DNA of 16,717 bases from CAYMKL01 sp964390805 (GCA_964390805.1 CAYMKL010000141.1:1-16717); one strand, 5' to 3'; shown: positions 1-7,145, counted from the stretch's first letter. Numbers and translations are program-made. Notes: generated by a model from the letters alone, not told the origin.

Positions 1-374
1 TCCCGTGTGCTCATGGGCTTGTTTCTGCCCTTCCCACGAAAATAGGTTTGAGCGATTCAAAAAGTAGCCAGAACGAAATCCAGCGAAAGTAACCTGGGTG
101 GGAGCTGAGTAACCGTTGCGCAGGCGCGTCGGCGATGACAGCCACTTCGCTTGGCCCAGCGACGGAATCCAGGTCTACTTTGTCTTCGTTCTGCGTGCTG
201 GCGACTGCGATTCATCAACGCTCGATCGGTGATGGCGTGAGGCCAGTCAAGGAGATGGTAGAGGCAGGTACGGCCCTGCCTCTATTGCTCTCACGCACTC
301 GCAGTTTGCGGCACATTGGCGGAAGGGATAGACGTGACTGGCCTACACACGAAACAAGGGGAGGAGGGAGGGGC
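1..374. other. Non-coding left edge and leader of first gene
   Basis: No supported gene. All three forward frames entering from the left edge stop within about 90 bases, so at most the last 30 codons of an upstream gene could be present, and nothing there is recognisable. A long reading frame is open from 135, but its first 80 codons lack protein-like character and a ribosome binding site. The stretch contains one strong hairpin, listed separately. Confidence 0.5.
259..284 (+). other. Perfect 10-bp hairpin in leader of the 375-1451 gene
   Basis: TAGAGGCAGG (259-268) and CCTGCCTCTA (275-284) are perfect reverse complements around a 6-nt loop. No T-run follows, so it is not a standard intrinsic terminator. 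It lies about 90 nt upstream of the start codon and could be a 5' UTR structure or a protein-binding palindrome. That role is inference. Confidence 0.5.
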
Positions 375-1451
375 ATGACCGAAGGTACCAACCTGACGGA
401 GGGGCGTGAAGAACTGAAGCGGCAGCTCGCGGCTGGCGAGCACAAGTCTTCGATTGATGTCATCCTGGAATCGGTGGGGCGGATCCTGCAAAAGCTGACC
501 CGCCGAACAAAGCCGCCAGCGTCCTGGATCAGCGCCCTGGCCATTGCGCTTTTGATCTCGTTGATCGCATACTTGAGCTCACTTCTCACTGGTGGCGTGT
601 CTCGTTATGGGTATCGCACGATTGCTTCTGGGGGAGCGCTGATCTTCTCGAATTTGATCATAGCCAAAAGCGCCTTTGGACGGACCTTTGCCACTCTGCA
701 AGACAAGCTCCTGGATGGGCTTGAATCGAGCGCTGGTTTGACCGGCCTTCATGACTGGCTGGCTGCGGTGCGTGATGTGAAGAGACCGGCTCTGATTGGC
801 TTGTTCATTTACGCGGCATACGTCGTCGCCTACGTGCTCCCAGATCCTACTGAGGGCCCTGTTGACCTAGCTGTTGTGGGTGGGGTCATGCTCCTATGGA
901 CTGGTTTCATGCTCTATTACATGTTTCTGTTTGTGGTTTTGCCTCTGCGGCTGAGCCGTTGCCAATTCAAGCTGCACGCAGAGGATCCCGTCAGTACGGA
1001 GCTGCTGGCCTACTGGTCTGGCATGATGAGTTACGCTGCCTACATGTTCGCCTTCATGCTGGCAACGGGCACCCTGTTTACCGTTACGATGGTAACATTC
1101 AGATTGAGAACCCTCATTTTCATCATCCCGAGATGGCTGCCCCTGATTGCTCTCCTTGTGGTCAATCAGATGGCACTATCCGGGGTCATTACCCGATCGA
1201 AGCGGAAGTCGCTCAACGAGGTAGAGGCCCAGATGGCGGCGTTGAGACCAAGGGCAGAGCCCCCCGATAATGAGACCATGGAGACCCTCCTGTGGTTATG
1301 GGATTACCACGACCGCATCAAGGGCAGTCGCAATTCTATGCTGGACATCAAAGGGATCATGAACTTGGTTAACACGCTGCTGATCCCTCTACTGGCCTTT
1401 CTGATAGCGAATCGAGAAGCGATCTTCGAGCTACTGGGCTGGGCGATGTAA
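375..1451 (+). CDS. Multi-spanning membrane protein of unknown function
   Basis: A 358-residue hydrophobic protein I do not recognise. The start is ATG 375, directly after a purine-rich binding site (GGAGGGAGGGG at about 363-373); the same frame is open further upstream but reads as non-coding there. The first 48 residues are charged and cytoplasmic-looking. About six or seven membrane segments follow, near residues 50-72, 80-97, 138-156, 165-192, 215-237, 245-268 and 335-352. Between the last two lies a hydrophilic loop rich in Arg, Glu and Lys, containing WDYHDR and NSMLDIKG. No transporter signature or catalytic motif is visible. The next gene begins 68 nt downstream with its own strong ribosome binding site, so co-transcription is possible but nothing ties the two functions together. 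Confidence 0.72.
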   Translation: MTEGTNLTEGREELKRQLAAGEHKSSIDVILESVGRILQKLTRRTKPPASWISALAIALLISLIAYLSSLLTGGVSRYGYRTIASGGALIFSNLIIAKSAFGRTFATLQDKLLDGLESSAGLTGLHDWLAAVRDVKRPALIGLFIYAAYVVAYVLPDPTEGPVDLAVVGGVMLLWTGFMLYYMFLFVVLPLRLSRCQFKLHAEDPVSTELLAYWSGMMSYAAYMFAFMLATGTLFTVTMVTFRLRTLIFIIPRWLPLIALLVVNQMALSGVITRSKRKSLNEVEAQMAALRPRAEPPDNETMETLLWLWDYHDRIKGSRNSMLDIKGIMNLVNTLLIPLLAFLIANREAIFELLGWAM

Positions 1452-1519
1452 GCTCGGATCGCATGACTACTCTCACGAAATAGGCCGATAGGGACGAAAC
1501 GGTCCCAGAGGAGGTCCCA

Positions 1520-2332
1520 GTGGCGAACGAGACATCCGCTGAATACGAGACTGTACCCTTTCCACGGATGCGGCATCTGGTCATGGACGTGATGCGTATT
1601 GCGCATCGGAAGCACATGATTCATGGCTTGATAGAGGTGGACGTGACCAGGCCCCGCCAGTACATACGCGAGCAGGAGGCCAGTACCGGAGAGCAGCTCT
1701 CTTTCACGGCCTTTGTCGCGACCTGCCTGGGCAAGGCAGTAGACATGAACAAATACCTGCATGCCATGCGGAACTGGCGCGGGCAGCTTGTCCTGTTTGA
1801 CGAGGTAGACGTGAGTACCATGATCGAGGTCGAACTCGAAGGCCGAAAGATACCAATAGCTCATGTCTTTAGAGCGGTGAACAAGAGGACCTATCGAGAC
1901 ATCAATGATGAGATGCAGACGGCTCAGGGCGTGGGAGGGCGCGGCGAGGTCGGGACCTTCTTGCGCAAGTTTGCGTCCCTGCCTCGATTTCTCAGAGCGC
2001 CGGTCTACTGGCTACGCAACAAGATCCCGCGCCTGGAGAAGAAATACGCTGGCACAGTACTTCTGACCGCCGTTGGGATGTTTGGTGAGGGAGGCGGCTG
2101 GGGGATCCCCCTTGCCCCTTACACACTCAACGTTACGCTCGGTGGTATCGCTGAGAAACCAGGCGTCGTGGACGGGCGCATCGAGATCCGCGAGTACCTG
2201 AGCCTGACCGTCAGCTTTGATCACGACATCGTTGACGGCGCGCCGGCGGCACGCTTCACCGAGCGCTTCAAGGACCTGATAGAGGCCGGATATGGCCTCA
2301 TGGAGCAGGATGTTGGTGCGGGTGAAGTCTAG
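1520..2332 (+). CDS. Lipoyl-less 2-oxoacid dehydrogenase E2-type acyltransferase
   Basis: A 270-residue protein with the catalytic domain of dihydrolipoamide acyltransferases (2-oxoacid_dh family, CAT-like fold). The diagnostic HxxxDG motif is HDIVDG, with the expected catalytic His at residue 235 and Asp at 239, inside SLTVSFDHDIVDGAPAARF. NVTLGGIAEKP (about 204-214) matches the strand before the active site. The N-terminal lipoyl and E1/E3-binding domains of true E2 subunits are absent, so it probably does not work inside a classical dehydrogenase complex; such stand-alone domains are common in Chloroflexota and Actinomycetota and their acceptors are mostly unknown. Start is GTG 1520, supported by AGAGGAGGT at 1507-1515 with 5-nt spacing. 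The insert around residues 135-172 (GGRGEVGTFLRKFASLPRF) is typical of this stand-alone group. No E1 or E3 gene is nearby. Confidence 0.85.
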   Translation: MANETSAEYETVPFPRMRHLVMDVMRIAHRKHMIHGLIEVDVTRPRQYIREQEASTGEQLSFTAFVATCLGKAVDMNKYLHAMRNWRGQLVLFDEVDVSTMIEVELEGRKIPIAHVFRAVNKRTYRDINDEMQTAQGVGGRGEVGTFLRKFASLPRFLRAPVYWLRNKIPRLEKKYAGTVLLTAVGMFGEGGGWGIPLAPYTLNVTLGGIAEKPGVVDGRIEIREYLSLTVSFDHDIVDGAPAARFTERFKDLIEAGYGLMEQDVGAGEV

Positions 2333-2347
2333 CTGTTGTTTAAGGAA

Positions 2348-2413
2348 AAGTGGCATCTGTCGGCGGCTGAACCCGGCCGTTGGAAACGGACCGCCGCACG
2401 GGTGGAAACACTT
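2348..2413 (+). other. Three-level nested hairpin
   Basis: Three complementary pairs are nested: AAGTG (2348-2352) with CACTT (2409-2413), CGGCGG (2361-2366) with CCGCCG (2391-2396), and CCGTT (2377-2381) with AACGG (2385-2389) around a GGA loop. The arrangement suggests a folded RNA just downstream of the acyltransferase stop codon. Short GC-rich stems can arise by chance, so this remains a candidate. Confidence 0.35.
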
Positions 2414-2489
2414 CAAGGACACGCCCAGGGAAAAGTCGTCATAACGTTGCAAAGTGGTACGCTCGGCAAAGGGACAGGTTCGCTCAGAG

Positions 2490-2559
2490 CGCCGCCCCGC
2501 ATCCCTCGCCCACCGGCAGCGGTCGAGGTGAAGGAAGCGGGGCGGCGGGCGTTTTGCCC
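2490..2559 (+). terminator. GC-rich stem with short T tract, possible terminator
   Basis: CGCCGCCCCGC (2490-2500) pairs perfectly with GCGGGGCGGCG (2537-2547). Inside it CCTCG (2504-2508) pairs with CGAGG (2524-2528), and ACCG (2512-2515) with CGGT (2520-2523). TTTT follows at 2552-2555 inside a small GGGC/GCCC hairpin. The stem is strong but the T tract is short and set back, so it could equally be part of a structured RNA. Confidence 0.35.
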
Positions 2560-2641
2560 TGGGCGGGGCTCGACGGCTCGACTGAGCACCGAGGCTCTGG
2601 AGTTGTGTTTTCGGCGTGTGATCTGCAAAACGGTGCAAGGG

Positions 2642-2679
2642 AGAAAGCCACCTGCGTTAACCGCACGGTGGCTTTCTTA
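2642..2679 (+). terminator. Likely intrinsic terminator hairpin
   Basis: AGAAAGCCACC (2642-2652) and GGTGGCTTTCT (2667-2677) form a perfect 11-bp stem. TGCG (2653-2656) and CGCA (2662-2665) extend it inward past one bulged C. The A-rich left base and T-rich right base (GGCTTTCTT) fit a terminator shape, although no long T run follows. It sits just before a new promoter at 2683, which fits transcription ending here. Confidence 0.5.
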
Positions 2680-2682
2680 CTG

Positions 2683-2711
2683 TTGCCAAAGGAGCCGAAA
2701 CCTGGTATACT
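2683..2711 (+). promoter_or_regulatory. Sigma-70 promoter with extended -10
   Basis: TTGCCA (2683-2688), a 17-nt spacer and TATACT (2706-2711), with TG at 2703-2704 giving an extended -10. Overlapping the expected transcription start is a palindrome, ATGCTT (2712-2717) and AAGCAT (2722-2727), a possible operator or 5' hairpin. It would transcribe the mini-ORF at 2766 and perhaps the DUF5655 gene. Confidence 0.7.
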
Positions 2712-2765
2712 ATGCTTCGTCAAGCATCACTCTCACGCGACAGCCGTCATCTGGGGAGAAGCATA

Positions 2766-2822
2766 ATGGCTGTATCCTATACTGACGCCAAAATCGAGGT
2801 CGAAGGGCTGGGGGGAGATTAG
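2766..2822 (+). pseudogene. 18-codon ORF, possibly the 5' stub of a broken gene
   Basis: ATG 2766 follows GGGGAGAAG at about 2752-2760 and a good promoter at 2683, so the start is well equipped. The product, MAVSYTDAKIEVEGLGGD, ends at TAG 2820-2822. The next 100 bases are an inverted repeat, after which the same frame is open again from 2883 to 3053. Either this is a genuine short leader peptide, or it is the head of a gene cut by a stop and a repeat insertion. I do not recognise the peptide. Confidence 0.35.
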
Positions 2823-2841
2823 GGTGGTGGAGGGGTTGAAT

Positions 2842-2922
2842 CGCTGAAGCGCTGAGAACGCTGATTACGCTGAAAAGAACCTCAGCGGTCTCAGAGGTTT
2901 CAGCGGAGTCAGCGGTTCAGCG
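2842..2922. repeat. Inverted repeat built from CGCTGA units
   Basis: CGCTGA occurs at 2842, 2850, 2859 and 2868 (spacings 8, 9, 9). Its complement TCAGCG occurs at 2882, 2900, 2909 and 2917, with a one-base variant TCAGAG at 2891 (spacings 9, 9, 9, 8). The two arms mirror each other, so the whole segment folds into one long imperfect hairpin. The short, regular period and mirror symmetry suggest a mobile or slippage-generated intergenic element rather than coding DNA. Confidence 0.75.
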
Positions 2923-2997
2923 GACGTGCGCAGATTGACCATCTGGTGGGCGAGCAGGCAATCGAGGATTGGCTCAGAGCCATCGCCATCAGACCAG

Positions 2998-3399
2998 ATG
3001 GCCAAGATTCCCTTGAAAATGGTACTCATTGGGCAATGTCCCATGGAAGTTGAGAGGTTCTTCGATGGATATGAGGAGGCCAGGCATATCTTCGAGGTCT
3101 TGCGAAGGGCCATTGAAAGCTTGCCCTCCACGACCATGTCCATCATGAAAAGCCAAGTTGCCTTTCGGCGACGAAAGGCCTTCGCCTGGGTCTGGATTCC
3201 GGCCAAGTATCTCCGTGGGAAGCCGGCTCCGCTGGTGCTCACTCTATCCCTCCATCACCGGGACCCGTCCCCACGCTGGAAGGAGGTCGTCGAGCCGGCA
3301 GCAGGTCGGTTCACCGATCACATGGAACTGTACGCCTCAAAGGATGTAGATGCTGAAGTTCAGGCGTGGATACAGGAGGCGTGGGCCGCAGCAGGCTGA
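2998..3399 (+). CDS. DUF5655-domain protein
   Basis: A protein of about 133 residues. From FFDGYEEARHIFEVLRRAIE through KSQVAFRRRKAFAWVWIP, APLVLTLSLHHRDPSPRWKE and VVEPAAGRFTDHMELYASKD to the C-terminal WIQEAWAAAG, it matches from memory the DUF5655 domain, a small family of unknown biochemical role found alone or fused to DNA-repair or stress domains. The start is uncertain: GTG 2926, ATG 2998 and ATG 3043 are all in frame and none has a good ribosome binding site. Family similarity begins at about 3046, so 3043 (MEVERFFDGY) is the tightest choice. The repeat and possible gene remnant just upstream may have removed the native start region. The promoter at 2683 could drive it. Confidence 0.72.
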   Translation: MAKIPLKMVLIGQCPMEVERFFDGYEEARHIFEVLRRAIESLPSTTMSIMKSQVAFRRRKAFAWVWIPAKYLRGKPAPLVLTLSLHHRDPSPRWKEVVEPAAGRFTDHMELYASKDVDAEVQAWIQEAWAAAG

Positions 3400-3570
3400 G
3401 CCAATCGAGAATTTTCTTGCCGCTTGATTCGGCTCAGTGTCGTGATTCGGATTGCGGGGTCGTTCGTTTCGCCCGGCGGCAGGTGAACTCGCAGCCGTTC
3501 ACCGGCGAGTCGGAGGGCGCCCGAGGAACGCAGGTTAATGGAAGCCGGTTGACAAAGGGGGTGGTCCAGT
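3400..3570. other. Intergenic stretch with a short hairpin
   Basis: No supported gene. GGTGAAC (3482-3488) and GTTCACC (3497-3503) form a perfect 7-bp stem with an 8-nt loop. Around it are further short GC-rich complementary pieces. The stretch looks like repetitive intergenic DNA, but only one copy is present in the window. Confidence 0.35.
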
Positions 3571-3954
3571 GTGGTGGAATTTGTCTGGGCGTTCGTCGTC
3601 AAGGAGGAGGCCCGAGGCCAGTTCGAGTTGGCGTACGGCCCAGGCGGCGCGTGGAGCAAGCTGTTCGCACGGTGCCCGGGCTTCCGAGGCACCACCGTGC
3701 TGCGCGACACGAGGGATCCGCGGCGGTATCTGACGATTGACCTCTGGGACACAGAGGCCCAGCGGAAGCAGGCGCTGGCCGAAAGCAAGGCCGAGTACTC
3801 TGATCTGGAGGCCGCCTTTGGTGAGTGGATCGAGTCGAAGACTGAGGTGGGTATCTTCAGCGTGCTGGGCGAGGCGACGGTGCGCCCTCGTGGCAGAGCA
3901 GGGCGAAGCAAGGCTGGAGAGGCCCGTCGAAGCAGCCGCCGGATAACTCGCTGA
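3571..3954 (+). CDS. Antibiotic biosynthesis monooxygenase-like protein (ABM fold)
   Basis: A 127-residue protein whose first 95 residues fit the ABM / dimeric alpha-beta barrel family: an opening beta strand (VEFVWAFVVKEE), FELAYGPGGAWSKLFARCPG (18-37), GTTVLRDTRDPRRYLTIDLW (40-59), then a helix with AESKAEYSDLEAAFGEW (70-86). Members are small cofactor-free oxygenases, haem-degrading enzymes or simple dimeric ligand binders; the sequence does not tell which. The tail after residue 103 is rich in Arg, Ser and Lys and may be read-through into non-conserved DNA. Start is GTG 3571, or GTG 3574, after GGGGG at 3557-3561. The next frame downstream is a decayed nucleotidyltransferase, so the gene sits in a patched accessory region. 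Confidence 0.72.
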   Translation: MVEFVWAFVVKEEARGQFELAYGPGGAWSKLFARCPGFRGTTVLRDTRDPRRYLTIDLWDTEAQRKQALAESKAEYSDLEAAFGEWIESKTEVGIFSVLGEATVRPRGRAGRSKAGEARRSSRRITR

Positions 3955-4291
3955 AGCCGACTCGGTTGGCGGGCGAATAGGGCAGGTAGGTTGGCCTGCC
4001 GTATGGGATGTACTCATCTTTGCAAGTGACCCAGAACCCTATTGGGTGACAAGCAACTGGCTTCACCATGTAGGCAACCCGTGGCTGACCTTCATAGAGC
4101 CGACTCCTGACGGTATTGGTTTTGAGCGGCGGGTCTTGTTCGAAGGGGGATTGGATGTAGATTGGGATATTCGTATCCCTCCTTTGGCGAAGAGCGTGCG
4201 GCAGCATTCGTACAGGGGCTATTCTCGGGGAGGACACATCCATAAGCCGCCGCATAACCAGTCGCTCGTGTGCCCTGAAGCTGTCGTCTGA
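3947..4291 (+). pseudogene. Fragment of aminoglycoside 6-adenylyltransferase-like nucleotidyltransferase
   Basis: In the frame of position 4001, codons from about 4004 to 4160 read VWDVLIFASDPEPYW, then NWLHHVGNPWLTFIEPTPDG, then ERRVLFEGGLDVDWDI. This pattern, with WxDxD-like residues, a WL..G.PWLTFxEPT core, the ERRVLF block and a DVDW/DVDF metal-site pair, is typical of ANT(6)-like nucleotidyltransferases. The N-terminal part carrying the GSRAR-type nucleotide-binding motif is missing, because the frame hits a stop at 3944 just upstream. After about 4170 the sequence no longer resembles the family and ends early at about 4291. No start codon with a ribosome binding site leads into it. I read it as a decayed internal fragment without function. 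Confidence 0.65.
4255..4290 (+). repeat. Copy A of a 36-nt motif shared with 15754-15789
   Basis: The segment begins TAACC and contains GTGTG, CCTGAA, GCTGTC and TCTG in the same order and spacing as 15754-15789. A hand alignment gives 30 identities in 37 columns with one gap on each side. This copy lies at the decayed 3' end of the nucleotidyltransferase fragment. Confidence 0.55.
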
Positions 4292-4377
4292 AGTTTGGAG
4301 AATTGGACACCTGCTCACTGCATCCTCCCCAGATGCCCGATGCGCTGGGGGGTATGCGTCCAGACAAATCAACGGCT

Positions 4378-4406
4378 TTGCCGGGATGGACAAGATGTGG
4401 TAGAAT
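4378..4406 (+). promoter_or_regulatory. Promoter of the LAL regulator gene
   Basis: TTGCCG (4378-4383), a 17-nt spacer and TAGAAT (4401-4406), with TG at 4398-4399 as an extended -10. The predicted start near 4413 leaves a leader of about 65 nt before ATG 4478. Confidence 0.65.
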
Positions 4407-4415
4407 AATGGCATC

Positions 4416-4426
4416 CAGGATTCCTG
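4416..4426. promoter_or_regulatory. 11-bp palindrome just downstream of the LAL start site
   Basis: CAGGA-T-TCCTG is a perfect palindrome a few bases past the predicted transcription start. The position suits a repressor or autoregulatory site, but an 11-bp palindrome can occur by chance. Confidence 0.3.
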
Positions 4427-4477
4427 ATTCGCGAGTGAAGTTGGTCGCCAAGTGCTGCCAGGGAAGGCGAAACGGCC

Positions 4478-7090
4478 ATGCCATTGCTGACGACCAAACT
4501 CTACGTTCCCCGCGTCCGCGCGGAATTGGTCTCGCGCTCACGCTTGACCGAACGACTGAACGAGGGTGTGACGCGCAAGCTGACGCTGGTCTCCGCCCCG
4601 GCTGGCTTTGGCAAGACTACCCTGGTCACAGAATGGTTGAGCGGCCTAGACCGTCCTCACACCTGGCTCTCCCTCGACGAAAACGACAACGACCCCGCCC
4701 GCTTCTTCACCTATCTCCTGGCAACCCTGCGAAAAATCGGCTCCAACATCGGCCACGCAGCTCAGGCAATGCTGCAAGCCCCACAACCTCCCCCGCCAGA
4801 GTCGTTTCTCACTAGTCTGATCAACGACATCGCCGCCGCGCCCCAGCCCTTCGTCCTCATCCTCGACGATTACCACCTGATCCAGAGGATGCCCATCCAC
4901 AAGCAGCTTGCCTTCTTTCTGGAGCACCAACCACCCCAGATGCACCTGGTCATCATCACCCGCGAGGATCCGCCACTGCCGCTGTTTCGTTGGCGAGCAC
5001 GCGGGCAAACGATGGAAATCCGTCAGGCAGACCTCAAGTTCACGGAGGAAGAGACAGCGGACTTCCTGCGGCGGGTGATGCGGCTTGAATTGTCTGCTGC
5101 CGACGTCGCTGCCCTCCAGCGACGCACCGAAGGCTGGATCGCTGGCCTGCAACTGGCTGCTCTCTCCATGCGAGGCCGGGACGACGTACACCAGCTTGTG
5201 CAGTCCTTCGCCGGCAGCCATCGCTACATCCTGGACTACCTGATCGAAGAGGTGGTCCAGCGACGACCCGCCGACGTACAGGACTTTCTACTGAAAACGT
5301 CTATCCTCGACCGCTTCACCGCTCCCCTGTGCAACGCAGTCACCGAACGGGACGACAGCCGCGATGTGCTGCTGGCTCTGGAGCAAGGCAATCTGTTCAC
5401 AGTCCCCCTCGACGAGTTGCGGCAATGGTACCGCTATCACCGTCTCTTCGCCGATCTCCTTCGCCATCGGCTAGACACGGTTTGCGGGTCAAAGCACGTT
5501 GCGCTCCTTCATGCAAAGGCCAGCCAGTGGTACGAGACCAACGGCTTCCCCGCCGAGGCGGTGCATCACGCTCTGACTGGCTGTAACTGGGACCGGGCGG
5601 CGACTCTCATCCTCAACTTCGGCGAAAGCATGTTGAAGGGCGGCGAGGTGACCACCCTGCTAGCCTGGCTCCAGGCGCTGCCGGACGAGGAGGTGCGTGC
5701 CCGGCCAGGGCTCTGCCTCAGTTGCGGTTGGGCGCTGGTGCTAACAGGCCAGATGGATGCTGCCGAATCCTACCTGAGACAGGCTGAGCAGACTGCCCAG
5801 GATGCCCCTGCTCTCCTCGGCGGGATCATCGCCGCGCAGGCTTACATCGCGCGAGCCCGAGGCGACGACCGCCGCACGATAGAACTGTCGCAGCGGGCAT
5901 TGTCGCTCTTGCCACAGGCTGATCTTCTATCACGCAGCATTGTGGCTGTGAACCTGGGGATTGCTTACTGGACTAGCGGCCACCTGACGGAAGCAGAACA
6001 GGCGCTAACAGAGGCTGATTACGCTGCTCAGCAGTCAGGGAACATCTATGCCAGACTGACAGCACTTTGTTTCCTGGGTACGATACAGGCAGCGTGGGGC
6101 AGGCTGCACCGAGCGGCGGAGTTGTTCCGGCAGGCGATACAGTCAGGGGGACGGTCACCCGCCATCGCTTATGCTTACATTGAACTCAGCGCTCTGCTCT
6201 ACGAGTGGAACGACCTGGAAGCCGCTGCCGACCACCTGCAGCGAGGGATTGAGCTGAGCCAGCGCGGCGGCAACGTAGAGATCCAGGTCAGTGGCTATCG
6301 CACGCTGGCACGGGTCAGGCAGGCCCAGGGTGACGCATCCGCCGCGCTGGGCGCACTCCAAAAAGCCCACCAGTTGGCCCGCGAGAAAGACGTCCCGCCA
6401 GTCATACGCGCCCGCAATGCCGCCTGCCACGCCCAGATCGCCCTGGCCCAGGGTGACACAGCTACAGCCATCCGCTGGGCAGAGCAAGCCACAGGACATG
6501 CCGATGCCTCCCCCTTCTACCCGCTGCTCGGGCTCACCCAGGCGCGCCTGCTCCTGGCCCAGAACGAAAAGACGGCTGCGGCTGAGCAACTGCAAGGCTG
6601 GTACGAAACTGCGCTGCGTGAGGGCTGGCAATTCGGCGTGGTTGAGGTGCGCGTGCTGCAAGCCCTGGCCGCGCCCACGCCCCCTGTCGCCCTCGCTTTC
6701 CTGGCCGATGCCCTGGCGTTGGCCCAATCGGAAGGCTACGTCCGCACCTTCGTGGACAAGGGCGAGCTGATGGCCGCATTGCTTCAAGAGGCCGCGTCGC
6801 AGGGCATCGCGCCGGGATATGCGAGCAAACTACTCGCGGCGTTCGGCGTGTCGGAGCACGAAGATATAGCAATACCCCCCCACACCCCCACACTCATAGA
6901 CCCGCTTAGCGAGCGCGAACTGCGGGTGCTGCGGCTCGTGGCAGCAGGCCTGTCGAACCGTGACGTTGCCGAGGCACTCTACATCTCAGTGAACACCGTC
7001 AAGACTCACCTGCAGCGCATCTACGGAAAGCTGGGAGTCAGCAGTCGCACGGCGGCCGCCACCACAGCTCTAGAACTGAACCTGCTTTAA
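4478..7090 (+). CDS. LAL-family (MalT-like) LuxR transcriptional regulator
   Basis: An 870-residue signal-transduction ATPase regulator. The N-terminal STAND/AAA-like NTPase has a Walker A at about 39-48 (SAPAGFGKTTL, with K46 and T47) and a Walker B at about 127-131 (LILDD). Winged-helix-like and arm regions follow, with ILDYLIEEVVQRRP and WYRYHRLFADLLRHRL (typical of MalT relatives). From about 400 to 770 is an all-helical, Ala/Leu-rich TPR-type ligand-binding region. The C-terminal LuxR helix-turn-helix at about 806-870 contains LSERELRVLRLVAAGLSNRD and VNTVKTHLQRIYGKL. Known members bind a ligand and ATP, oligomerise and activate promoters whose -35 is poor. Start is ATG 4478 after AGGGAAGG. 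Length is normal for the family. It sits 178 nt upstream of the export operon, whose promoter carries a palindrome at the -35 position, so it is the natural candidate activator. Confidence 0.93.
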   Translation: MPLLTTKLYVPRVRAELVSRSRLTERLNEGVTRKLTLVSAPAGFGKTTLVTEWLSGLDRPHTWLSLDENDNDPARFFTYLLATLRKIGSNIGHAAQAMLQAPQPPPPESFLTSLINDIAAAPQPFVLILDDYHLIQRMPIHKQLAFFLEHQPPQMHLVIITREDPPLPLFRWRARGQTMEIRQADLKFTEEETADFLRRVMRLELSAADVAALQRRTEGWIAGLQLAALSMRGRDDVHQLVQSFAGSHRYILDYLIEEVVQRRPADVQDFLLKTSILDRFTAPLCNAVTERDDSRDVLLALEQGNLFTVPLDELRQWYRYHRLFADLLRHRLDTVCGSKHVALLHAKASQWYETNGFPAEAVHHALTGCNWDRAATLILNFGESMLKGGEVTTLLAWLQALPDEEVRARPGLCLSCGWALVLTGQMDAAESYLRQAEQTAQDAPALLGGIIAAQAYIARARGDDRRTIELSQRALSLLPQADLLSRSIVAVNLGIAYWTSGHLTEAEQALTEADYAAQQSGNIYARLTALCFLGTIQAAWGRLHRAAELFRQAIQSGGRSPAIAYAYIELSALLYEWNDLEAAADHLQRGIELSQRGGNVEIQVSGYRTLARVRQAQGDASAALGALQKAHQLAREKDVPPVIRARNAACHAQIALAQGDTATAIRWAEQATGHADASPFYPLLGLTQARLLLAQNEKTAAAEQLQGWYETALREGWQFGVVEVRVLQALAAPTPPVALAFLADALALAQSEGYVRTFVDKGELMAALLQEAASQGIAPGYASKLLAAFGVSEHEDIAIPPHTPTLIDPLSERELRVLRLVAAGLSNRDVAEALYISVNTVKTHLQRIYGKLGVSSRTAAATTALELNLL

Positions 7091-7145
7091 CCACTCCCCC
7101 CGCCCCCTCTTAACCGAAATCACCCACCCGATTCACCCAACTGGA

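Larger units (their letters stand above)
2333..2682. other. 350-nt structured non-coding stretch
   Basis: No frame here has convincing protein character. Instead the stretch contains a series of hairpins (2348-2413, 2490-2547, 2642-2677, listed separately) and a tandem 8-mer, GGCTCGAC twice at 2568-2583. It follows the acyltransferase stop and ends at the promoter at 2683. It may be a 3' region with stacked terminators, or it may encode a structured RNA. I could not match it to RNase P, tmRNA, SRP RNA, a tRNA or a known riboswitch. Confidence 0.45.

Noticed and set aside
135..374. N-terminal extension of the first membrane protein in the same open frame.
   Set aside because: The extension lacks a ribosome binding site, reads as low-quality sequence and contains a perfect hairpin, whereas ATG 375 has a strong site.
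1304..1864. A 186-codon minus-strand frame spanning the end of the first gene and the start of the acyltransferase gene.
   Set aside because: It overlaps two supported plus-strand genes and its translation shows no domain-like pattern.
2450..2470. AAGTGGTACGCTCGGC resembles the T-box antiterminator core (AGGGTGGnACCGCG).
   Set aside because: Several core bases differ, no aminoacyl-tRNA synthetase or amino-acid gene follows, and I could not assemble a Stem I with the expected bulges.
2512..2546. GGTGAAGGAAGCGG recalls the GGAAGGAAGCAGCC loop of bacterial SRP RNA.
   Set aside because: The tetraloop and symmetric-loop partners do not match the SRP core, so the likeness is limited to a purine run.
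6155..6787. A 210-codon frame on the minus strand inside the LAL gene.
   Set aside because: It is the complement of a GC-rich, well-supported coding sequence and has no recognisable domain.
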